A stretch of DNA of 64,000 nt, taken from Warburgia ugandensis (taxonomy: Eukaryota > Streptophyta > Magnoliopsida > Canellales > Canellaceae). The stretch is taken from the NCBI GenBank assembly GCA_035236585.1, contig CP141135.1, positions 62,154,190 to 62,218,189 on the forward strand, read 5' to 3'. This document shows, piece by piece, positions 38,823 to 52,359 of this stretch (positions are counted from its first letter, which is position 1; each line of letters opens with the position of its first letter). The notes beneath the pieces were generated by a model that worked only from the letters and a program-made list of their open reading frames with translations, searched no databases and was not told the DNA's origin. A program made the position numbers and the translations under genes.

Positions 38823-38961
38823 TTTATTCATATCAGAACCTGATCGAGTTGATAAAAATACAGAGAAACAGAATAGGAATCCTACATCCCGGACTCAAGA
38901 GAAACCCTCCCACTCCCAAGAAAGATGAAGAAGCAACCCAATTTTATGCACATCCAATAGC

Positions 38962-38966
38962 TTAAC
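38962..38966 (+). repeat. Candidate TSD TTAAC (left)
   Basis: Matches TTAAC at 48,074-48,078, just outside the 3' LTR. Confidence 0.55.
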
Positions 38967-39320
38967 TGTTGGAATGGGCTTATACGTGGTCCATACCATG
39001 TGAGAGACAAATCTTATATATATGCTATGCTAGGTAATATAAGTGAGTGAGAGAGATTGAGACGCAGAGAAGTAGAAGCGTTAAGAAGAGGATTTTAGCC
39101 TCCTCCTCTCATTTAATTTGATCAGATAGTGGATACCTCCTCTCACGTGGATGTAAGTGAGGATGTAAGCAATGATAGCAGAACCCATAAACTCCTTGTC
39201 TCTCTTCACGTGTGTATATGTTTATCATTATAGATCTACAATCTGGATTGTCAGATCTGTCAAATAGTGGAAGATCTGATGGAGAGCAACGTATCATTCC
39301 CTAACCAATTAGCAAGGATG
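38967..39320 (+). repeat. 5' LTR of outer element
   Basis: 354 bp, paired with 47,737-48,073. The end is uncertain by about 30 bp: an alternative end is at ...GCAAC near 39,290, after which TATCATTCC weakly resembles a primer-binding site. Confidence 0.65.
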
Positions 39321-39566
39321 ATCACTCAATTTAGGATATGTTTGCCGTGAAGCTAGTGACGGCAGAGTCTGATCATGATTGGATGTTTGGTAAGCAAAAG
39401 CCAGAGACTCACCATCGGTGAAGAAAAGAAGGGAAGATCTGATCGGTTAGCTAGGTGACTTCACAGATGAGCAAAGCAAGGTGGAGGAAGTTGAAACCCC
39501 AAAGAAAAAAGAAGAAGCACAAATGTGATTTCCGAGCAGAACTCTTCCAAGACTTGATCTAAAAAA

Positions 39567-40072
<506 letters not shown>

Positions 40073-40085
40073 ATCCCCCCCTCCA
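40073..40085 (-). other. Polypurine tract of nested element
   Basis: The minus strand reads GGAGGGGGGGATTG directly before the LTR start, the expected plus-strand priming site. Three near-identical CTCCATGCCCATGGGAGG palindromic words follow at 40,081-40,172. Confidence 0.65.
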
Positions 40086-40172
40086 TGCCCATGGGAGGAG
40101 AATGCAATAATCTCCCCCTCCATGCCCATGGGAGGAGAATGCAACAATCTCCCCCTCCATGCCCATAGGAGG
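40081..40172. repeat. Triplicated 50-bp-spaced palindromic word
   Basis: CTCCATGCCCATGGGAGGAG occurs at about 40,081 and 40,110 and, with one change (CCCATAGG), at about 40,155. Units also share the flank AATGCAA(T/C)AATCTCCCC. Confidence 0.8.
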
Positions 40173-41331
40173 AGAATACACTAAAAGACATTGCTACAAT
40201 ATTTAGCTCCCCTACATTTTTCATACAGCTTCAATTCAGCTCACTCTCCAATAGTCATCTGTGCTTTCCAGTGCTTCCATCAACCGTCTGGGAGTATCTA
40301 CACCTTTTCCTAGAAGGGTTTTTGCTTCCCTTGCTCAGAATTGCAGCCACCTTTTACCAAGTTATCTCACCACTATTTACCAAGCCATCCCACCACTGTT
40401 TACCGAGTCATCCAACTATTGTTCCCGAGTTAGCCCACTTGTAGTAGTCACTGTGTCCACTTTCTACACTTATTCACTAAGTTAACTCCTAGCTGTTACC
40501 TGACTACTCACTAGCTATCATCGAGTTAACTCACATTTTTAGTTTTCCTGAACATGGGTGTCATTATCAATTTCTTGGGGGTGCTTCTTTATTGCTACTC
40601 ATCTACTATTGCAACTTTGCTACTATTTACACTCGTTCCTATTGCAACTCTGTATTGTTACAACTTTTTGCTATTACAACTCGAACTGTTGTAACTCGTG
40701 CATGTTGAAATTCGGACTGTTGTAACTCAGTCTCCTATATCACCGACATTTTGGTCCTGTAGCAATACTGTAGCTGACATCATCATGAGTATACTGTAGC
40801 TGTAATCATTACATCCTGGAACATCCCTGTAGTAGCACTGTAGCAATCACTGTATCAGCACTGTACAAGAACTGTAGCTTCGATAGAATAATTTTTTTTA
40901 ACGTTTCTTTCAATTGTTTTTCCACCAACAGCCTATCATTCATTTTTTTTTTTTATAATATTATTGTCTTTACTTTTGGTGTTGTTTTCTATTGACAGAC
41001 CCTTTCAATGGCTTTTCCATATGCAGAATTCAATTTAAAAAAAAGAAGAAGTTTGGATGTCAATTCCACCACGCTCAAGCACTCCATCTTCATTGTCCAT
41101 GTCAACTCCTTCAACAACGTTGACTACTCCTTCATCACCATCTGGCGCTTGCGATTCCTATCATAGTTGATCTCCTCCTCACAGCCAGTCAGTTCCTCTT
41201 TTCCCACTTGCAATGGGTGCAACTATCAATGTCTCTTGATTCGCATTGCTGCAACAACTCACCATGGATCTTGCTGGTGCAAAACCTAGAACCACCATTT
41301 AGATCTGGGTGGGTTCTAATAGCTTGCTCCT

Positions 41332-41336
41332 TCACA
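41332..41336 (+). repeat. TSD TCACA (left)
   Basis: Perfect match to 44,398-44,402. Confidence 0.9.
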
Positions 41337-41758
41337 TGTAATGACTCAAACATTTGATGCTATTTTTGCATCACTTTTACTAAATTGAGAGAGAAATTGA
41401 TTAATTTGGAAATTTATATAGAATTAACTATATTAAATGTTTAATTTTAATTAAAATATGAAATAAAGGAATTTGTAAGAAAAAATAGTACCATTAGATT
41501 CTACGCTCAAAATGGAATCCAACGCCTCAAAGAACACCAAAAACGGAGTTCATATGACCAAGTTATGGCTTTTTAAAGATGAGGGGCATTTTTGTAAAAT
41601 GCATTTAAAACAAGAGGGACTGAAAACGCAGGGGCTCGTTTTGGTAACGACACCCCCCTACGCGTCATTGTCTGCTTTCTCAGGCCAAGGGTGCGCATGC
41701 CTGTACGGAGCAGCAAAAAATGGCGGCACTGCCATAGGGCAGCACTGCCATCACTGGT

Positions 41759-41767
41759 TATAAAAAG
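41759..41767 (+). promoter_or_regulatory. LTR TATA box
   Basis: TATAAAAAG, 422 bp into the LTR, followed by a pyrimidine-rich leader. Confidence 0.65.
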
Positions 41768-43158
41768 CCCTCTTCCCCTTTCCCTCAATCATCCTGTTTT
41801 CCCCTCTCTTCTTCGACTGTCCAAGCTAGGGCTTCTGACAAGCATGGAGAAACCGCACCTTTGGCGATGGGCATCGCTCTGGACCAACCAGGTAAGCCCC
41901 CACCCTTTCCTCTCTAGTTTTCCCTTTTCTCGGCCCAGATCCACGCCGGAGAAAACCAGGGAAGACGGGTTTCCTCCGAAACCTGTCGAAACAGAGTTAT
42001 CACGAGGACGAACACTAGTGCGGGCGGAGTCTCGGCTTGACCGGGACGCATGGGTGTCCAGGGAACCGTGATGCGTGGGGCCCACGTGGACGAATCTGGT
42101 TCGCTCGTGACGTTGCGACATTAAAAAATGCAATTATAGGGGCTGTAGGACTCCGATTGACGATCCAAAAGAACCGTTGCATCCGTATTGACGACACAAA
42201 CCTAATGAGACTATAAAAGTTAGGATTAAAGGACTATTTAGTATGACTATAGCTTGAAAACTATAGAGATCTTCTAGATCTACCAGATCAAAGATGATCA
42301 AACCTCATAGATTGGTCTATTGGAGGATCAACATGCTTATATCTGCTCTAAATTTCATATATTAACCCTTGAAATATAGATTTGACCATCCAAGTCAAGT
42401 ATAAACCTATTCTAAGCATAAGGATAGGCGATCTAGGAGATCTGACCATCCAATTACACGATTTTGATGACATAAAAGTTAGTAAAGGCAATCTACCATT
42501 CATTATATAATCTCTACGTGAGATATAGCCCGGTTGTGAGATCTAGCCTGGAGATGCACTAAGCAATGATCAAAAAGGCAGATCTATTCGTTAATCTAGA
42601 AATCTAAATAGTGATCTATAAATGGATGGAAAATGATATTTGAATCCTTGTTATCCATTAATATCCAGGGTAGAGTAGTGAAGAACGCGATTCGAGGAAC
42701 ATCGAGGTAGGTGGTCTGATACTACTAAGTTTTTAAATGCATCTTAAACTCTGACTTGCCTTTATTACCATTTTTAGTATGCTTTTGAGATATGATGCTT
42801 TTATGCGAGTATGCGGAATTGTCTTCATGTTTTATGGCTTTGAATGCGATATTAACATGAACTGATTTTATGCATTGCTCGCATGGTTGACAAGAGATGC
42901 ATAAATTGCATGATTTCAATGCGTGAGATTGAGGATTGTCATGTCATATAAATCATCTCATAATACCATCACATGATGCATAACCTTGAGGGTTACCAAA
43001 AGACGTTGAAGTGCCTAAAAGATGCTAGTTAGGCAGTTGTGAGGGCTAGGCAGTGGTGAGGGACCCAAAGAGGACATTATTTTTATATTTCTCCAGTTGA
43101 TTGCATGTTCTGAAAATCATTGCATAAAATTGCATGATTTATGATGACTGAGATTTGG

Positions 43159-43277
<119 letters not shown>

Positions 43278-43985
43278 CTTTTTGGGCTATTGAGCTTAAT
43301 GGGCACTATGCTGAGAGGTTGTTATGTACGGGGTTGGCCTCCAGGCCTTTACCACCAAAAAGGTGGATGATATCGCTCCCAAAAAGGCTTGTCCCTTCCC
43401 TGATTGCTGTGGTAAACAGGGACGACCACTGGAGGTGTTCACGGCACCCTTTTCGGGGATGTCATAGTTGCCGTGGAGGCTATGGTGGGTTAGTCTCTAG
43501 ATACTGGAGACGCACGATTCCAGCTGTGCTGATCGTGAGCATAGTGACCCTATGATTTCAGTGTGATCGATATGCATATAGCATTGAGATGGTCATATAT
43601 GAGTACTCGTGACCAATTGGCAAGATGTGATTCACCAAGAGACCATGTGCATGATACTTATAATAATGCCAACATCTGCTTTGAAAGATGACTATTTTAA
43701 GAGTTTCATAATTATTATATTTGACTCGTGATTTGATATGTTTGCCGAGATCTTCTTACATGAATCTATTGATTTCTATTTTATAATTTTGGTCATATTT
43801 ATATCGTTGAATACTAGATTTCGGTAAAAGAGTCCATGGTTGAGTTTGCATCAATGAGGTTAGGTTTTATGCACAAATATATATGTTTACACAAAAAGGA
43901 ATCAGTGATGTTTTACATGACAAAGCACCTTGAATTATGCATGTTGCTTATCGTGTTTTCAAAATAGTAGTATTAGATCACCTAC

Positions 43986-44004
43986 TGGGTATGAGAAATA
44001 CTCA
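43986..44004 (+). promoter_or_regulatory. LTR stem-loop, variant sequence
   Basis: TGGGTAT and ATACTCA can pair with one G-U, 393 bp before the LTR end, equivalent to 21,749-21,767. Confidence 0.45.
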
Positions 44005-44397
44005 CCCAAATATATTATTTTTCAGATTAGCTCCACACAAGGGTAGAAGAAGCATCAGGAAAAGTTAGTACTACGATCAAGTAAAGTAAAAAGGGACAAG
44101 CATGAATGTAAGTAAAAACTCTACCTTTGGGACATGTATATGTAATTATTACAGTCGGACTGTTTGTTGTGACGGGATAGACCTGGGAAATATGCATGTT
44201 TTTCTTTATTTTTCAAAATTTCCTTATTCATCTTGAAAGAAAATGACACTCGGGTTTTTCAAAATGAATTTAAAATAAAAGAATTTTTCGCTGCATTGCA
44301 TAGTTTTTTTTTAAAAAGCGTTTTCAAATAGGGATCGATCCCGCCCTAGGAATTAGTTATTGCATTTAAAAATGCATGTGAAACCCGGGTCGTCACA

Positions 44398-44402
44398 TCA
44401 CA
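44398..44402 (+). repeat. TSD TCACA (right)
   Basis: Perfect match to 41,332-41,336. Confidence 0.9.
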
Positions 44403-45220
44403 GCTCCTTGCGCAGCTGAGTTTCCCCCCACCTTGGCACCTCCATCTCATCTGGCCTGCTATCATCATCTCCAATAGTCAGATTCTTGCATTGCCCTCTC
44501 AGATTAGTGATGGATTTCTCATTCTTCGGGGATTCATCATTCATGGTTGCAGAAGCCAAGCGAGATCTAATCTAGTGGACAGCTATTTTCTTTTCTCATC
44601 ATCAGAACTCTCCTTCAGCTATCATTTCTTCCTCATTTGTTGTTTTTATACTAGATTTTGTTGGGCAAAGCATCAGCTCAGTGTCATTGGTTTTTTCTTT
44701 TTACTGGCACAGCTGTCTTCATTTAGTTATCTTTCTGTCATCAAAGAGCATGTGACAAGCTTTCTTTTACTGCCGACTCTCTCTCAACGGCATAGCAACT
44801 CTACCATCATACCTGCGGCCATCGTCCAACTTGCCTTTTTCCATTGCAAATCTATGGATTGTGCCTGTTCTTCCGGCGTCAACTTTCCCCCTCTTGCTCA
44901 CTGACAATAGTTTTCCGTCTGGTTTTCTCCACTGTCAGACTACATCTCTACCTAGCTTGCCTAGTCCGCCCTTTGATTTGTGTTCAGACCAGTTATCTAC
45001 GTTTGGTGCGGGACGACAACTCTGTTCCACATAGGGTCTTCAATATTTGATCCGTTTGATCAAACTAATTTAGCTCGAGGATTGGACCATCGACAGGCCT
45101 GCTCTAGCCTTGGGGTTAAGCCTAAGTTTTATAACAGATCTAATTAGATCTAGCTCTTTGCTTTCTTCCTTTGGCATTCCTCCAAGTTGATGTCAAATCT
45201 AGTTGTGTTCGATCAACATC
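44403..45220 (-). other. Interior of nested element, 5' half
   Basis: About 0.8 kb after the primer-binding site in element sense. No gag motif. A plus-strand 137-codon frame (44,491-44,904) is on the antisense strand and has no family resemblance. Confidence 0.5.
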
Positions 45221-45232
45221 GCTCTGATACCA
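45221..45232 (-). other. Primer-binding site, tRNA-iMet type
   Basis: The minus strand reads TGGTATCAGAGC, perfect, 3 nt after the LTR end. It fixes the orientation of the nested element. Confidence 0.9.
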
Positions 45233-45235
45233 CTT

Positions 45236-45711
<476 letters not shown>

Positions 45712-45717
45712 AAAAAA

Positions 45718-45807
<90 letters not shown>

Positions 45808-47736
45808 AGGCACGGAGGACGTCCGTGGCCATGTCCTGCCCATGCATACGGATGAAAATAATTTCATTGCATGGGGGTCCTGATCCACAACCTTCATGGT
45901 AGATCTTAAGTCACCCACATATATCTCATGGCCCATAATCTAAAATGCTAAAAGAAAAAGGAAGAAGAGAGAGCAGATAGAGAAATTGCTAGAGGATTGC
46001 AGGACAGTTGTAAGAGAGAGTGCATTGTTCCACAGCTTTGCAAAGATGGATATCTCTAGTGACTCCATGCACAAGAGGCATGCTCCAGAAGGGAAGAAGA
46101 AAGCTTGGAGGAAGAACAAGTGATGGAGCAGTGTAGAGGTGACGCCAGACGGAAAGGAACGCTATCTGCCGATGTGCAGTGGAAAACAAACACGGTCGAA
46201 CGAAGAGAAAGGAAGGTCACTAAACGTTGATCTGTTGGTGAAGCAGCGGAGAAACTGGACTGATCCCTCAATCACGCGATCCATTGATGGCCGTGGATTA
46301 GGAAGGTACGCAGGCAAACTGGAACCAAAGCTGAATAAAGGAGTGAGCAGTCAGAAAACCTCCCAGATTTGGAACAGCGAAGAAGCAGCGAGTAGCCAAA
46401 AACCGCCTAGATCTAAAATGGTGAAAAAAAAGAAAGAAAGAAGGGGAATCGGGGAACTGGCTATTGCACCCATCGCCAGTGGAGTAGCCGCCATGGTTGA
46501 AGAAACATGCGATCAAAGTGGAGAAGGGAGGATGGCAACGACGGAAGTGGCCGAGCTCTGCTGGAATTGTGATTCGACGGAGCCATGGACTCGTCGTTTG
46601 GCCACCTGGGAGCCGAAGAAGGAAGAAGCGGCGAATGGAGAGAGGGACTGACAGAGAATTCAATTTTCTGTAGGTGGAAACAGACAGGAATCGACTGGCG
46701 GGTGATCGGAGAAGAACTAACCGGCCGCCTCTTAGAGGAGGAGATTGACTGCAGACTGTTGTGCCCACCAGTCGCGATAGAGTCGCTAAGTGCTGGAGTG
46801 ACAAAGAAGGACGAGAAGAGAGCGGGGAAAAAAAATGAAAAAGGAAAAGAGGGAGAAACGGAAGAAAAATGGAAAGAAAAAAGAAAGAAAGAAAGGAACT
46901 ATCGGGGTGAGTTTTAGGTGGACAATGGAAGAAGGAAAAAATTGAAGAATCATTATTAGCAGCCCCAAAATTGACTAGGACACTCTGTGGGAACAAAAAC
47001 ACTACCCCTGAAAATGGTAATGGCACCCTATATTTAGGAAAACTAACATTGGCAAGTGGACACAATGACAATTGAGAGTCAATTCAATGACATGTAGGAG
47101 AAGAATCAGTAATATTTGGGAATGGATGACTCAATAATAGTTAGGAGTGGACTCGATTATTGTTGGGAATAAACTTGGTAACAACTGGTTAACAGACTTG
47201 GTGGACAATGCAAAAGGTAGATGCAGTGATTACTGCAAGTGGACTTGGTGACCACCATAAGTGGGGAGGCTCTTGAATAGTAACGAGATGACTCGAGAAC
47301 AACAACAGAATGACTTGGTGAATGGTGGTGGGATAGCTCGGTAAATAGTTGTGAAATGACTTGGTAAAAAATGTGCACGATTCTGAGTTGATTTGGTGAC
47401 CATTCTGAGGATGTAATCATTCTGAGTGATATTTGTGAACAATTAATGAGGGCAGCTTATAAGGGCGGGTGTGAGAGGCCCTAGTAGGCTTTTAGGTACT
47501 TACGGTATACTCGATAACACATTAGCACTTTGACTCAACAAAGAGTGTTGAGCAGGGAATATCAACCCTTCCAAGAAAAACTGCAGATATGTGTAAACAG
47601 TTGATGAAGCCACTGGAAAAGCACAGATGCTTATTGGAGGCGGAGCTAGATCAATGCTATTCTTGTAATTGAAGGAAGTTGAGCCAAACTAAAAAGATTC
47701 AATGCATTCTTTATCCATGGGCATAAAGGGGAAGAT
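45712..47736 (+). other. Interior of outer element, right part
   Basis: Opens with an A-run and a GA microsatellite (45,722-45,804). Frames of 170 codons (46,139-46,651, plus) and 257 codons (46,298-47,071, minus) cross a purine-rich region; neither resembles gag, pol or a host protein. 47,170-47,700 is homologous to the interior end of the nested element. A polypurine tract AAAGGGGAAG is at 47,725-47,734. Confidence 0.55.
45722..45804. repeat. (GA)n microsatellite, about 83 bp
   Basis: GA run next to the nested element's right border. Confidence 0.97.
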
Positions 47737-48073
47737 TGTTGGGGTAGGCCCTTATGTGGTCCATACCCATGTATGAGATAAATTATATACATATATGTAA
47801 TGCTAGGTTATTTTAAGGAGAGAGAGAGAGATTGAGAAGTAGTGAAGCAGTGGAGGGTTGAAGGCGGCTTTTAGCCTCCTCCTCCTCTCATTGTAACTTG
47901 ATTAGATAGTGCATTCCACCTGTCCCATGGATGTAGGCATGATAATCAAGTCACATAAACTTCTTTTCTCTATTTGTGTGTGTTTTTATTATATAGATGT
48001 ACGATTTGGATTTTTAGATCTACCAAATCGTGGTAGATTTGGCACAACATTAATTCCCTCATGAGCAAGGGTG
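47737..48073 (+). repeat. 3' LTR of outer element
   Basis: 337 bp, starts right after the polypurine tract. The end is set by the TTAAC match and by alignment to 39,320; it lacks the usual CA, so the end may instead be ACAACA at 48,049. Confidence 0.65.
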
Positions 48074-48078
48074 TTAAC
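48074..48078 (+). repeat. Candidate TSD TTAAC (right)
   Basis: Matches 38,962-38,966. Confidence 0.5.
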
Positions 48079-48099
48079 ATTAGAATAGTAGCCTTTTCA

Positions 48100-48767
48100 T
48101 GTTGTATTTTTTGCAAGTGGATGGGCTATTGTAGTATAGCATACGCAAGTATGAGTCGATTTCACAGGGACGTGCTTTAAGAAATTGGAGTTTTAATAAA
48201 ATTTAATTATTCAAACATTGAAATTAAATGATAGAAATTAACAAAAAATGCAACCAGACTTCAGATATGATTAATTAATGAAATTATAGAGGTCTAATAT
48301 AAAAATACAGAAACTTAATTGAAGAAACACGAAAATTTCACTTCCTTAAACTGCTTATCATCAATTTCCTCAAATCTGATATCTTAAGTTGCGATCCTCC
48401 TTCATCAACATGTTTCTGGTGCTTATGATTAATGATTACCTTGATGGATTAGGCAATTCCAAAATTCTGAGAGATCTAGCTAGATAAGAAATTTGCATAT
48501 TAACAGCTTAGATCACTTTGTGGATTTTAGATTAAAGATCAAAGACGAAGTTCAGGGATGTCCTAAGAATGAAATATGAAATTTAATTAAAAATCTAATC
48601 TAAAATAGAGGAGAAATAAAGAAATTTTGTTTTATTAACTCTAACATGTTGATTAGGTTAAGCCTTAATCAATTCATTTTGGATTGTGTAATTCTTGGAT
48701 AACAGAACACAGATAAAGCAAACCAGGAATGGATACAAGTACACAGATGTAATTAAAAAGAGGACAC
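48100..48767 (-). mobile_element. Athila/TAT-like LTR 3' end, minus strand (1)
   Basis: The plus strand opens TGTTGTATTTTTTGCAAGTG, then GGCTATTGTAGTATAGCATA and GGAGTTTTAATAAAATT, the conserved end block. AT-rich body. It is followed at 48,768 by a second copy of the same end. Confidence 0.6.
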
Positions 48768-49700
48768 TGTTGATGTGTTTTACTACAAGTGCACAGGCTA
48801 TTGTACTGTAGCTTATGCAAGTACGGGTTGATCCTACAGGAACTCGTCTTAAAAAGTGGGAGTTTAAATAAAATTTAATTGATAAAATTAAAAAAATAAC
48901 AAAAAAATTACTGAAATTATTGGAATTAGAATCAGAATTCAGATCTACTCAATTGCTAAGCTAGAATTTAAACAACACGGAATGAGAAACATGCATAAAA
49001 TCAAACACATAAGCTAAAGGAAACTTTCTAAAATTAAAGATTTCCAATGGAATTAGAAACTTTCGTAACTAACATGCATTAAATTAAAAAATAATGCTAA
49101 ACTAAAATGAATGATTCTAGGAAGCTTTAATTAAAGAAACCTGTTAAAAATAAAACTTTCCTAAACTAACACTTTCCTAATCCTAAAACTTTCTAAAACT
49201 AAAACATTCTAAAACCAAACAAAGAATCATTAGAAGGCTAAACCATATGCAAATAATTAAACAAGTAATGCAAAACTATCATGAAACAAGGGAACAATAA
49301 ACCACTCAAAGATAACCACCCAATCACCATGTGCATGACCTATGGAGTTGTGCGCATGGTTCATGAGGAAGAAAATGGCTGAAATGTGTGGATTAAAAGT
49401 TTACTAACATGGGATCTAACCAAAATAGTAACTAAACTATCTAAAAAGATAAAGTGGTTATTAAGAAATCAAGCAAAGTGTATGGACTGCTCGAAATTAT
49501 GTATGACTCATGAAAGGTAAAACTCCAAAAGTAAGATACTCATGAAACTTAAATCAAACAAGGCATGAAATGATATGGTGCATATGATTCAAGACATGAA
49601 ACATGATCATAAAATCAAAATTTTAATGAACTTCAGGCATGAAAATAACCAAGAGAAACTTACATAAGACATAAACTTTATTGGATGGAATTTGGAACAT
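48768..49700 (-). mobile_element. Athila/TAT-like LTR 3' end, minus strand (2)
   Basis: The plus strand opens TGTTGATGTGTTTTACTACA, then GTGCACAGGCTATTG and GCAAGTACGGGTTGATCC. The body has repeated AACTTTCTAAAA/CTTTCCTAA words that are the inverse of the TTTAGAAAGTT words in LTR-X. The right border is uncertain. Confidence 0.6.
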
Positions 49701-50069
49701 GAATTGTCCATATGTACATAGATGAACATCTAGCATAAGTTAAGCTTATCACTACTTGTGAATACCTACACTCACTAAGAGATGTGAGTTCGAAGTAGTG
49801 GAGTTAAAGACTAGTAAAAGGTCTATGGGATTTGTAGCCCCTTTGTAAATATCTATACTAAGGAGGCAAACACTTTTCATGCATCCTTTATCTGTTTTCC
49901 TTGAGGTTAGTCTCTTACATGTTAGATATTGTACGTTATATGAATGGATGGAGTGTTTCTACAATATTTTTTTCCTTAAACTATGTTTATTAGTGACATC
50001 GGTTTGGAATGAGAAGAACATCAAACTGAAGATTACAACCGCATTAAAGAGCATGAACAAGAGGCCAAC

Positions 50070-51200
50070 ATGAGCACTACTCCAAAAAGAACAGGTAGAG
50101 GGCAAACAGCAATGGAAAAGGTTATCAAGAGAAAGTTGAAGGGAATTAAAGATTATCCAATAGAATAGTAGAGGGCAATAGATTGATGAGAGTGCACCTA
50201 CTTATAGTAGTTTCCTCTACTCTACAGTAAGAAGCACCGTTCCTATCACATTTTAGGATTGGAGACATGTGCCATCCTCGACAAAAGATTCAATATGGGA
50301 AATGGTGAAGGTATGTAAACATTAAGTACATGTATTATTTGCATTATAACTTTGCTTATTTTTCAAATATAGAATTTGATGTGTTCAATTTGCAGTCTGC
50401 CATTGATGTGTCGGATGACAAGAAGATGTATGCTTTACAAGGGGCAGGTGAGCAATGGAGAAAATGGAAGAACTAGCTTGTTTATAGTTACATAGCTCCA
50501 AATTTCAATGGTCCATCAAGGTTGTATGCAATGCCTTCCATTTACTTTGATGTCATTGACCAAGAGGCTTGGAATGCATTTGTACAGAATTACACCTCTA
50601 CTGAGTTTGAGGTTTGTGTAGAAACGATGCTTCATTCTTTTAATTGCATGTAACGTTCAATTATTGCACTTGATCAAACATGTAAAAATGTGTAGGCAAA
50701 GAGTGCAAGGGGAAGAAAGGTGCATGAAACAAATATGCAGCACCACTTATCTAGGATGGGATACACTCCTTTAGAAGAGTGTTAAGTAAGCATCTATGAC
50801 AATTTATCTCATTCAATTTAATGCAACTATAGTTATATACATGTTCTCTAACTATAGTACCCAACAAAAAAAAGGCTAGGACTACAGAACCCATTAATTG
50901 TTCCATCCTCTAGAAGACAGTGCATTCAGTGGGCTATAATGGCAACAAGTTTGTAGATGAAACTACTGCACAAATTGCTTTGGGTATAGTAAGTGGTTCC
51001 ACCTGTCTATAAATTTTTTACAATTAATTAGATGAATTGACCATGTCTTTCTAATTAAATTTTGCAGGACATTCTTACCCAAGCAAGTGCTACTGCAGGA
51101 ACTTTAAGCAGTAGTGCTATCAAAGATGACATTCTGTATAGGGCTATGGGCAATAAGTAGGACCACCCTAATCGAGTAGGGGCATGGGTCACGGTGTTGT
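50070..51200 (+). pseudogene. CACTA Transposase_24-like gene relic
   Basis: Starts at ATG 50,070 (MSTTPKRTGRGQTAMEKV). Exon 1 ends with VPITF*DWRHVPSSTKD and IWEMVK at 50,310. Intron 50,311-50,395 is GT-AG. Exon 2 has WRKWKN*LV and YIAPNF, then WNAFVQNYTSTEFE to 50,611. Intron 50,612-50,695 is GT-AG, then exon 3 KSARGRKVHETNMQHHLSRM with GYTPLEE. A further exon from about 51,069 reads DDILYRAMGNK then a frameshifted GMGHGVVPSKLFGE. This order (R-G-x-T, VPI-x-x-x-DW, W-K, S-x-x-F, NR-x-K...H-x-x-G-x-K-G-Y, G-x-G-x-x-P-S-K) is that of the plant En/Spm Transposase_24 family. In-frame stops replace conserved residues, so it is dead. Confidence 0.85.
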
Positions 51201-51529
51201 TCCTTCTAAATTATTTGGTGAAGGACAAGTTCAAGATGATGAGTAGGTCTACACTGAGCTCGTTGAGAAAATAAAGTTTAATATATTTAGATAGATGCGT
51301 GAGGGAGGTTTGATTATTGTTACTCCACCCCTGCTCATAATACACACCCTACTATACCTCCATCACATGTGAGCTACAATTCCCCAATTGAAGAAGATAA
51401 TGAAGGACATCCACCTCCCCTCGAAAAGGAAATTCCTGCCCAAGAGGTATATACATTGATAAAACTATAAATTTTCATTATCCTTTTACAACAAATCTAT
51501 ATCTTAACCTCTGTATTGCATATTTGATT

Positions 51530-51789
51530 TGTAAGTGGGTCAATGCCTACTGGCCTTGGATTCTCATCAAAATATTGTGGTAGTTGGGTCATACTATGAG
51601 CATGAATCAAATATTTTGCACGGAATTAGTATGCCACTACATACTAAGCTGGTGTCAATTACCATGGCTTTGAGTGCTAATGCTTACCTACCATTCCCAT
51701 TAGAAATGGAAAATATTATAACCGTTTGGGAGGCAATTGCATATCATGTCGCTTGGCTAGAGGCATTAGTCATTCCCATAGAGTCCACG
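51530..51789 (+). pseudogene. CACTA second-ORF domain exon
   Basis: An open exon reads CLLALDSHQNIVVVGSYYE, then VSITMALSANAYLPFPLEM, then VWEAIAYHVAWLEALVIP, ending at a GT donor (GTATGT) at 51,790. The C-x-LA ... NIVA-x-G ... LP-x-P ... V-x-x-A-x-G-x-x-V-x-W pattern is that found between the Transposase_24 part and the Ulp1 part in plant CACTA proteins. Confidence 0.7.
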
Positions 51790-52359
51790 GTATGTATCTT
51801 ATTATTTTACCTTCCTCATTAATATTTTTTGGCTAAAGACCTTAATTATTTACTAACTCTATACGGTTAATCAACAACAAAATGGGGGGCCAAGATCGGT
51901 TGCCATTCCAGTGTCACCTTTCACTGTTGTACCAGTGAAATAGGTACTTGTATATATCTTTGGTTTTTCTTTCATCATAAATCAAGCCCTCATCATAAAT
52001 TAATATTATTTAGCTGAAATTTTTTACATCTTTTATAGAAGCTGACCCAAGAGCATGTGGAAGTCCCACCTATCATGCCTCAATCCCTAAGGTTAATCTA
52101 TGGAACCCTGAACCCTCATCAACAAAAATATGGCAATCGATCCTGTACAAATCAAGTGGGGAGTGCTTGCCGAGGATGTTATTGAAGTGCCACTTATGGC
52201 AGAGGACCTATTATGAGTTTGCCTATGGGATTAGCTCAAGCACCCTCACATTGTCTCCTACATGGGGTATATGCACATACTTGCTCGTAAATCATTTGGA
52301 ATTTAATTACATTTCATATTTTAATGGTATATGTAACAATTATTTCTTTTATGCAGCTT

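Noticed and set aside
45221-45232. tRNA-like sequence
   Set aside because: Only the 12-nt complement of the tRNA-iMet 3' end; a primer-binding site, not a tRNA gene.
46139-46651. Plus-strand frame of 170 codons
   Set aside because: No gag, pol or host motif recognised; possible only as a TE-private ORF, not supported.
46298-47071. Minus-strand frame of 257 codons, longest in the window
   Set aside because: Lies in the purine-rich interior of a non-autonomous LTR element; Phe/Ser/Pro-rich with no family resemblance; overlaps an equally featureless plus-strand frame.
50073-50090. CACTACTCC as left terminus of the CACTA element
   Set aside because: Lies inside a coding frame and does not match the right terminus beyond CACTAC.
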